Below are positions 1 to 4,187 of a DNA stretch of 5,154 bases, piece after piece; within the stretch, counting starts at the first letter, position 1; every line of letters begins with the position of its first letter. Position numbers and translations under genes: made by a program. The notes below the pieces were generated by a model. It saw nothing but the letters and a program-made list of their open reading frames with translations, was not told the origin of the DNA and did not search any database. This stretch comes from Paracoccaceae bacterium (GTDB taxonomy: Bacteria; Pseudomonadota; Alphaproteobacteria; Rhodobacterales; Rhodobacteraceae). The stretch spans positions 1 to 5,154 of the forward strand of contig JALXER010000233.1 in the NCBI GenBank assembly GCA_027069385.1, given 5' to 3'.

Positions 1-370
1 GCGCTTGCTGCACGTCATTGGCATCGGCGGGCTTGGACAGATAGTCGGTCGCGCCGATCTTGACCGCCGCAACCGCCGTGGCGATGGCCCCATAGCCGGT
101 CAACACGATAATGCGTGCATCGGGGCGTTTGGAGCGCAGCAATTCCACCGCATCCAGCCCGTTGCCGTCCTCGAGGCGCAGGTCGAAAACCGCATAGGCG
201 GGCGGTGCCACGGTCAGCTTGGCGATGGCTTCGGTCAGGGAACTGGCCGTGGTCACGGCAAATCCGCGTTTTTCCATGGCTCGGGCAAGGCGGCGCAAGA
301 ACGGCTCGTCATCATCGAGCAGCAATAGCGAATTGTCTTCGCCGATTTCTTCGAGCGTCCGTTCAGCCAT
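1..370 (-). CDS. regA: RegA/PrrA/ActR redox response regulator (C-terminus cut by window edge)
   Basis: This is the response regulator of the RegB/RegA (PrrBA, ActSR) two-component system, which in purple and related alphaproteobacteria controls photosynthesis, respiration, carbon and nitrogen fixation genes according to redox state. The 123 visible residues are a nearly complete receiver domain: acidic pocket D19-D20-D21, phosphoacceptor D63 in the stretch VFDLRLEDGNG (the same position as in Rhodobacter RegA), switch residue T91 in VLTGYGAIATAV, and conserved K113 in YLSKPADAND. These motifs are characteristic of this family. The Fis-type helix-turn-helix expected near residues 135-184 lies beyond position 1. 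The ATG at 370-368 is preceded by a GAGGGG ribosome-binding site (379-384, 8-nt spacer). The gene lies 83 bp downstream of senC on the same strand, so it may be cotranscribed with it, but a good candidate promoter lies in that gap. Family identity is very secure; only the truncation limits the call. Confidence 0.96.
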   Translation of the reverse strand, partial: MAERTLEEIGEDNSLLLLDDDEPFLRRLARAMEKRGFAVTTASSLTEAIAKLTVAPPAYAVFDLRLEDGNGLDAVELLRSKRPDARIIVLTGYGAIATAVAAVKIGATDYLSKPADANDVQQA

Positions 371-396
371 CTTGGTTTCCCCTCAAGGTTTTAACT

Positions 397-425
397 TTCA
401 TAAGCGTCAAAACCGCGCAGGTCAA
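397..425 (-). promoter_or_regulatory. candidate sigma70-type promoter for regA
   Basis: On the minus strand TTGACC (420-425) is followed after exactly 17 nt by TATGAA (397-402). These match the sigma70 consensus hexamers at 5/6 and 4/6 positions. A start site would fall near 388-391, giving a leader of about 20 nt before the regA ATG that still contains the GAGGGG ribosome-binding site. This would give regA its own transcript in addition to read-through from senC. It is predicted from sequence only. Confidence 0.4.
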
Positions 426-453
426 ACCTATAAATTCTGGAATGTGTTCACCG

Positions 454-1077
454 TCACATCTTTTCGGCGTAGCACGCCACCGCATCTGCCATTTCCTGCG
501 CCGTGGTGGTGCGCGGAAAAAACTGCAAAAGCCCGTAATCGGGGGCCATCAGATAGGTGCTGGTCGAATGGTTGACCAGATAGAATTCCTCATCGTCGGT
601 ATCTTCTTTCTGGTAAAAGGTCTTGTAGGCGCGCGAGGCGGCGGCGACTTCCTCGGGGGTGCCGGTCAGGCCAAGCATGCGCGGGTGCAGGTAATCGGTG
701 AACTCGGCCAAGACCTCGGGGGTGTCGCGGGCCGGATCGATTGAAATAAACACCGGTTTGACCATGATCCCCTCTTGTTCCAGAATTTTGACCGCATCGG
801 CGTTGCGCCCGTTGTCGGCCGGGCAGATATCAGGGCAGAAAGTATAGCCGAAATAGATCAGTGTCAGCCCGTCGATCACATCCTTGTCGGTCACCCGGTT
901 GCCGGTTTCATCGATCAGCGAAAACGGCCCGCCAATCTGTGAACCACCGGCAACACTGGCGGTACGGCACGGGGCAAACCGGTCGGTCTGGCGGTTTTGG
1001 GTATAATAGAACGCGGCGCTTCCGATGATGGCCGCGGCAAGTGCCACAACGGCGGCAATACGGGTGTTAAGGGACAT
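454..1077 (-). CDS. senC: SCO1/SenC/PrrC family copper-binding thioredoxin-fold protein
   Basis: This 207-aa membrane-anchored periplasmic protein belongs to the SCO1/SenC family, which helps assemble the CuA or CuB centre of haem-copper oxidases and has thiol-disulfide oxidoreductase activity. In Rhodobacter the homologue (PrrC/SenC) is also proposed to link oxidase activity to RegB signalling. Residues 7-25 form one uncleaved-looking membrane anchor or signal segment. The thioredoxin-like domain carries the copper-binding CxxxC motif (C81 and C85 in TFCPDIC) and the distal ligand H170 (in LVNHSTSTYLM). ISIDPARDTPEVL at 111-123 is also typical. Two extra cysteines (C37, C202) lie outside the motif. 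An upstream in-frame ATG at 1149 would add 24 residues, but the start at 1077 is preferred: it has AGGAG six nt upstream and places the hydrophobic segment at the N-terminus. The gene is divergent from regB and precedes regA, the conserved Rhodobacter order. Confidence 0.95.
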   Translation of the reverse strand: MSLNTRIAAVVALAAAIIGSAAFYYTQNRQTDRFAPCRTASVAGGSQIGGPFSLIDETGNRVTDKDVIDGLTLIYFGYTFCPDICPADNGRNADAVKILEQEGIMVKPVFISIDPARDTPEVLAEFTDYLHPRMLGLTGTPEEVAAASRAYKTFYQKEDTDDEEFYLVNHSTSTYLMAPDYGLLQFFPRTTTAQEMADAVACYAEKM

Positions 1078-1083
1078 TTCCGA

Positions 1084-1088
1084 CTCCT
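1084..1088 (-). promoter_or_regulatory. ribosome-binding site fixing the senC start
   Basis: On the minus strand AGGAG lies 6 nt before the ATG at 1077-1075. This decides against the longer in-frame start at 1149, which would bury this site inside coding sequence and displace the membrane segment from the N-terminus. Confidence 0.75.
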
Positions 1089-1111
1089 GTGTCAATGCGG
1101 CTTTTATGTCG

Positions 1112-1141
1112 ATATTAGGGCGAAAATTGCAAGCGTGACAA
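1112..1141 (-). promoter_or_regulatory. candidate promoter for senC(-regA)
   Basis: On the minus strand TTGTCA (1136-1141, 5/6 to the -35 consensus) and TAATAT (1112-1117, 4/6 to the -10 consensus) are separated by 18 nt. Transcription would begin near 1104-1106, with a leader of about 28 nt carrying the senC AGGAG site. The -35 hexamer overlaps the palindrome at 1136-1148, which is where a regulator would need to sit to control this promoter. It is predicted from sequence only. Confidence 0.35.
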
Positions 1142-1149
1142 AATGTCAT
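1135..1149 (-). promoter_or_regulatory. candidate RegA-binding box / 13-bp palindrome between senC and regB
   Basis: TGACA-AAA-TGTCA at 1136-1148 is a perfect 5-bp inverted repeat with a 3-bp centre in the 114-bp divergent spacer. Read on the minus strand, ATGACATTTTGTCAC matches 9 of the 11 fixed positions of the published RegA/RegR consensus GNGRCRTTNNGNCGC; the mismatches are the first G and the G of the terminal CGC. Autoregulation of reg genes by RegA is known in Rhodobacter, so the site is well placed to act on both divergent transcripts. Another dimeric regulator could equally use such a palindrome. Confidence 0.45.
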
Positions 1150-1191
1150 TCAGCCTTTTGTGCCGGCGCAAGGGATGCTAACCATAGAGCG

Positions 1192-2610
1192 ATGGAGCGC
1201 TTACCCCAAAACCCTATTCTTGACACGCCCCGCTTTGACTGGGTTCGGATGCGCACGCTGATCTGGTTGCGCTGGCTGGCGCTGGCCGGTCAGGGCGCGG
1301 CCTTGCTGGTGGCGATTACCAGCCTGCATCTGGATATCCGGCTGGGCCTGTGTCTGGCGGTTCTGGCGGCAGCGGCGGGGCTGAACATCGCGCAAATGCT
1401 GCTTTACCCCGAAAACCGCCGCCTGACCGAGCGCGGCGCCCTGCTGACCCTGCTGTTCGACCTGACCCAGCTAACCCTGCTGCTGGCCCTGACCGGCGGG
1501 CTGGCCAACCCGTTTGCCATGCTGCTGCTAACGCCGGTAGTGATTGCGGCCACGGCGCTGAACCTGCGGGCCACGGTGCTGATTGGCCTAAGTGCGGTGC
1601 TGGCGATCAGTGGGCTGGTCAGGTATGCGATGCCGCTGGTCATGCATGACGGCACCGTTCTGGCCCCGCCGATGCTGTTTATCTATGGGGAATGGGCAGC
1701 GCTGGTGATCTCGACGGTGTTTCTGGCGGCCTATGCCTATCGGGTGACCGGCGATTCATTCTCCATGGCGCGGGCGCTGGCGGCAACGCAAATGGCGCTG
1801 GATCGCGAACAAAGGCTGACGGCGCTGGGCGGGGTGGTGGCGGCAACGGCGCATGAACTGGGCACGCCGCTGGCCACGATCAAGCTGGTGGCCTCGGAAT
1901 TGCTGGAGGAAAGCGGCGATTTTCCCGATCTTGCCGACGATCTGCGCCTGATCAACCAGCAGGCCGAGCGCTGCCGCACCATCATGCAATCCATGGGCCA
2001 AACCGGTAAAGACGATATGCTGATGCGGGTTGCGCCGCTGGTCGCGGTGATCGAGGAAGCCGCCGAACCGCATCGGGAACGCGGCAAAACCATTCATATC
2101 CGGCTGGAGCCGGGCTGCACCCTGACCGCCCAACCCGAGATAGAGCGCCGCCCCGAGATTATCCACGGGCTGCGCAACCTTGTTCAGAATGCGGTGGACT
2201 ATGCCTATGAAAACGTCTGGATCGATCTGGGCTGGAACACCGGTTATCTGAGCATCCGCATCGGCGATGACGGGCCGGGCTATCCTTCCGAACTGATCGG
2301 GCGCATTGGCGATCCGTTCGTGCGCAAGGGCAAGCGCGAGCATGCAACGCGCGAGCAGGAACACTATCAGGGCATGGGGCTGGGCCTGTTTATTGCCAAA
2401 ACCTTTCTGGAACGCTGCGGGGCGCAACTGCGCTTTGACAACGGCACCGACAGCCCCGCCAAGGCCAGCAAGGCCCTGAGCGGCCCCGCACGCGATGCCG
2501 AACCGACCGGCGCCATTGTGCGCATCAAATGGCCGCGCAAATTCGTCGAGCCGCCACAACGGCAAAGCCGGACCGCGCTGGGGGAAAACCCGTTGAACAT
2601 GCAAGGTTAA
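1192..2610 (+). CDS. regB: RegB/PrrB/ActS redox-sensing membrane histidine kinase
   Basis: This is the 472-aa sensor kinase partner of RegA, which autophosphorylates under reducing conditions and passes phosphate to RegA. About six hydrophobic helices span residues 23-43, 50-71, 82-100, 109-126, 131-148 and 165-185. The loop motif GGLANPF (102-108) matches the conserved GGxxNPF quinone-responsive motif. The H-box has H221 in AHELGTPLATIKL. C261 in QAERCRTIMQSMG corresponds to the redox-active cysteine (Cys265 in R. capsulatus). The ATPase domain shows N333 (HGLRNLVQNA), the G1 box D359-D-G-P-G and the G2 box GMGLGLFIA (394-402). The family-typical ending LGENPLNMQG is present, so the gene is intact. 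The start at 1192 is chosen because it gives the expected 16 residues before the family-conserved W-V-R segment. Its ribosome-binding site is weak: AAGGGA lies 16 nt upstream. An in-frame start at 997 would overlap senC and is rejected. Confidence 0.96.
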   Translation: MERLPQNPILDTPRFDWVRMRTLIWLRWLALAGQGAALLVAITSLHLDIRLGLCLAVLAAAAGLNIAQMLLYPENRRLTERGALLTLLFDLTQLTLLLALTGGLANPFAMLLLTPVVIAATALNLRATVLIGLSAVLAISGLVRYAMPLVMHDGTVLAPPMLFIYGEWAALVISTVFLAAYAYRVTGDSFSMARALAATQMALDREQRLTALGGVVAATAHELGTPLATIKLVASELLEESGDFPDLADDLRLINQQAERCRTIMQSMGQTGKDDMLMRVAPLVAVIEEAAEPHRERGKTIHIRLEPGCTLTAQPEIERRPEIIHGLRNLVQNAVDYAYENVWIDLGWNTGYLSIRIGDDGPGYPSELIGRIGDPFVRKGKREHATREQEHYQGMGLGLFIAKTFLERCGAQLRFDNGTDSPAKASKALSGPARDAEPTGAIVRIKWPRKFVEPPQRQSRTALGENPLNMQG

Positions 2611-2621
2611 TCTTTTGTTAA
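2607..2621. promoter_or_regulatory. candidate CtrA-type site (TTAA-N7-TTAA)
   Basis: TTAA at 2607-2610 and TTAA at 2618-2621 are separated by exactly 7 nt, matching the full CtrA consensus of alphaproteobacteria. The first half overlaps the regB stop codon. The second half starts an AT-rich patch with a further TTAA at 2632-2635, just upstream of the small gene at 2673. CtrA is an essential or motility/gene-transfer-agent regulator in many Rhodobacterales. Low-complexity AT-rich DNA can produce this motif by chance, so it is only a candidate. Confidence 0.35.
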
Positions 2622-2636
2622 GAATACAACCTTAAC
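2617..2636 (+). repeat. AT-rich inverted repeat after regB
   Basis: GTTAAG (2617-2622) and CTTAAC (2631-2636) form a 6-bp inverted repeat with an 8-nt loop, followed by the T-rich run GTTTGTTTT (2637-2645). It might be a weak intrinsic terminator for regB. However, the stem has only two GC pairs, so it would be unstable in RNA, and it could instead be an operator for the downstream gene. It overlaps the CtrA-like motif. Confidence 0.3.
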
Positions 2637-2672
2637 GTTTGTTTTGGATGTAACGGGTAAAGCAGGTATGTG

Positions 2673-2906
2673 ATGCAGAATGTCGAACTTTATTCTCTGG
2701 CGGTCGATTGCCTTCGCCAACCGCTGGAAGAAGCGCTGAAGCCCGAGGGTATTCTGGCCGATGATCTGCCGATTCTGGGTGACGGGGTCGAATGGACCAA
2801 CACCACCAAGGCGCTGCGCGAGGGGCTGGACAAGGCCGTGAAAATCCTCGAACTGCTGGATCAGAACGCAAAAACCGACCCGAAACCCGAAAAGATTTGC
2901 GCCTGA
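2673..2906 (+). CDS. small acidic protein of unknown function
   Basis: This 77-aa protein is not recognised. It appears cytoplasmic, with no signal peptide or membrane segment. It is acidic and mostly predicted helical: an N-terminal amphipathic stretch (residues 4-23), a short proline/glycine-containing linker with D30-D31 and W41, then a second amphipathic helix (44-64) with regularly spaced leucines (L48, L52, L59, L62). The charged C-terminal tail holds K and P residues, and the two cysteines are C13 and C76. The start is taken as ATG 2673, with AGCAGG at 2661-2666 and a 6-nt spacer; GTG at 2670 is in frame and would add one residue. The gene follows regB after a 62-bp AT-rich spacer and precedes the PEP-mutase-like gene by 70 bp. 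Its codon use and GC-rich third positions resemble its neighbours, which supports real coding. A small helical partner or adaptor is possible, but this is speculation. Confidence 0.75.
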   Translation: MQNVELYSLAVDCLRQPLEEALKPEGILADDLPILGDGVEWTNTTKALREGLDKAVKILELLDQNAKTDPKPEKICA

Positions 2907-2964
2907 CCTTTGCCGGAAAGTTATGGCAATCCGTGCCGGTGGTGCTATCCTTTGGCAAATGTCA

Positions 2965-2970
2965 AAGGAG
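2965..2970 (+). promoter_or_regulatory. ribosome-binding site fixing the PEP-mutase-like start
   Basis: AAGGAG is followed by a 6-nt spacer before ATG 2977. This strong site favours that start over the in-frame ATG at 2923, which has no comparable site and would add 18 residues not typical of the family. Confidence 0.75.
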
Positions 2971-2976
2971 CAAAAC

Positions 2977-3801
2977 ATGACCAGCCAGCACCGGCATGAC
3001 CGGTTTGTGAACCTGCACCGGTCGGGGTGTTTTGTGATGCCCAACCCGTGGGATATCGGCTCGGCCAAGATGATGGCGGGGCTGGGGGCGCAGGCTTTGG
3101 CAACCACCAGCGCCGGGCACGCCTTTACTTTGGGGCTGCACGATATGGGCCATGTCAGCCGCGATGCAGCGCTTGCCCATGCGGCCGATATCGTTGCGGC
3201 AACGCCGCTGCCGGTCAACGGGGATCTGGAAAACGGCTATGGCGACGGCCCCGAAACGGTGGCGCAAACCGTGCGGTTGGCTGCCGAGGCGGGGCTGTCG
3301 GGCTGCTCGATCGAGGATACCACCATGCGCGCCGCGCCGCTTTCCTATGATTTCGATCTGGCGGTTGAACGCATTCGCGCCGGTGCCGCCGCCGCCCGCG
3401 CCCTGAACCGCCCGTTTGTGTTTACCGCGCGGGCCGACGGGGTGATGATCGGGGCCTATGACATGGACGAGGCCATCCGGCGCTGCAAGGAATTCGAGGC
3501 CGCCGGAGCCGATGCGGTCTATGTGCCCATCCCCGCTTCGCTGGGCGATATTGCGCGGTTGTGCGCCTCGGTTTCGGTTCCGGTCAATGCGCTGGCGGCG
3601 GGGCCGTTTGTCCGGCACAGTAAGGCCGAGTTCGCCGCCGCAGGGGTGCGGCGTATCAGCCTCGGTTCATCCATCGCGCGGGCCACGCATCGGGTCATTC
3701 ACGATACGGTCAGCGCCATGCTGCACGAGGGGGATTTTTCCGGCCTGTCGGTATCGATGAAGGGTGACGAGGTCGAGGCATTAATGGACCGGTCCGGTTA
3801 G
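2977..3801 (+). CDS. isocitrate lyase/phosphoenolpyruvate mutase superfamily enzyme
   Basis: This 274-aa protein has the TIM-barrel fold of the isocitrate lyase/PEP mutase superfamily, whose members make or break C-C or P-C bonds of alpha-keto acid substrates using Mg2+. The N-terminus (FVMPNPWDIGSAKMM, 20-34) and the ATTSAGHAFTLG segment are typical of the PEP_mutase (PF13714) branch. GDLENGYG at 82-89 occupies the place of the usual D-x-D-T-G-Y-G metal/substrate motif, IEDTT lies at 112-116, and TARAD at 150-154. The K-[KR]-C-G-H loop that defines isocitrate and methylisocitrate lyases is absent, so those activities are unlikely. Oxaloacetate decarboxylase-like or other 2-oxo acid lyase activity is possible, and the substrate cannot be assigned. 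Length is normal. The stop codon at 3799-3801 directly abuts the ATG of the GFA-domain gene, suggesting cotranscription and translational coupling. Confidence 0.88.
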   Translation: MTSQHRHDRFVNLHRSGCFVMPNPWDIGSAKMMAGLGAQALATTSAGHAFTLGLHDMGHVSRDAALAHAADIVAATPLPVNGDLENGYGDGPETVAQTVRLAAEAGLSGCSIEDTTMRAAPLSYDFDLAVERIRAGAAAARALNRPFVFTARADGVMIGAYDMDEAIRRCKEFEAAGADAVYVPIPASLGDIARLCASVSVPVNALAAGPFVRHSKAEFAAAGVRRISLGSSIARATHRVIHDTVSAMLHEGDFSGLSVSMKGDEVEALMDRSG

Positions 3802-4185
3802 ATGGGGGCGGCGACGGATCGGGTGAGCGGCGGCTGTCAATGCGGGGATATCCGGATTGTAGCGAAGGGGCAGCCCGAACGGGTCGCGATTTGCCATTGT
3901 CTGGATTGCCGCAAGCATCACGGCGCTTTGTTTTATGCGGCGGCGATATTCAGCCGGGATGCGGTGACGATCAGCGGCGAAACGCGTAGCTATCACGGGC
4001 GGCATTTTTGCCCGCGTTGCGGCGCGTCGGTATTTGCCAAAAGCGGCGAGGAGGTCGAGGTGCATCTGGGTACGCTCGACGCGCCCGACCGGTTTGTGCC
4101 GGAGTATGAAACTTGGGTAAAGCATCGTGAAAGCTGGCTGCCCGCCTTTGCGGGAACCAGGTGTTACAGCGATGATCGAACCTGA
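3802..4185 (+). CDS. GFA-domain (Mss4-like fold) zinc protein
   Basis: This 127-aa protein belongs to the GFA family (glutathione-dependent formaldehyde-activating enzyme/CENP-V type, PF04828), small proteins with a zinc-binding Mss4-like fold. The zinc ligands are clear: C12-x-C14, the CHCxxC cluster C31, C33 and C36, and the C70-x-x-C73 pair in HFCPRCGAS. The GTLDAPDRFVP segment (residues 90-100) and the WVKHRESWLP ending are typical. Most members have no proven substrate and the formaldehyde/glutathione activity should not be assumed. ATG 3802 follows the previous stop codon with no gap and has no clear Shine-Dalgarno sequence, so translation is probably coupled to the upstream gene; GTG 3823 (residue 8) is an alternative start. 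The end is convergent with the acetate kinase gene, with only 2 bp between the two stop codons. Confidence 0.9.
   Translation: MGAATDRVSGGCQCGDIRIVAKGQPERVAICHCLDCRKHHGALFYAAAIFSRDAVTISGETRSYHGRHFCPRCGASVFAKSGEEVEVHLGTLDAPDRFVPEYETWVKHRESWLPAFAGTRCYSDDRT
4134..4160. repeat. GC-rich hairpin at the convergent gene junction
   Basis: CTGG (4134-4137) pairs with CCAG (4157-4160), and CCCGC (4141-4145) pairs with GCGGG (4150-4154) around a CTTT loop, with a small CTG/AA internal loop. It lies inside the last 18 codons of the GFA-domain gene, 25 bp before its stop codon. No U-run follows on either strand, so it is not a classical intrinsic terminator. It could still pause polymerase or protect 3' ends of the convergent transcripts. 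Confidence 0.35.
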
Positions 4186-4187
4186 AT

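Noticed and set aside
1078..1149. Longer senC start at 1149
   Set aside because: AGGAG six nt upstream of 1077 and the position of the membrane anchor both support the shorter protein.
997..1191. In-frame upstream extension of regB to position 997
   Set aside because: It would overlap the divergent senC gene and add a non-hydrophobic 65-residue segment unlike the family; the start at 1192 gives the expected N-terminal length.
1756..2604. Long open frame on the minus strand opposite regB (282 codons)
   Set aside because: It is an antisense shadow of GC-rich regB codons; its Gln/Ala/Arg/Gly-rich product shows no domain, and regB is unambiguous.
2924..2937. Sigma54-like -24/-12 promoter (TGGCA...TGCC)
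   Set aside because: The GG and GC dinucleotides are separated by 8 nt, not the required 10, so it does not fit the sigma54 rule.
2923..2976. Longer start of the PEP-mutase-like protein at 2923
   Set aside because: A strong AAGGAG site precedes ATG 2977 and the extra 18 residues do not resemble the family.
2607..3618. Minus-strand open frames opposite the small gene and the PEP-mutase-like gene
   Set aside because: Their products have no recognisable motifs, and the plus strand here has good starts, ribosome-binding sites and conserved family motifs.
4134..4160. REP-type dispersed palindrome at the end of the GFA-domain gene
   Set aside because: The encoded WLPAFAGT resembles peptides read from such repeats, but the WLP-x-F ending is also normal for this GFA subfamily and only one copy is seen in the window.
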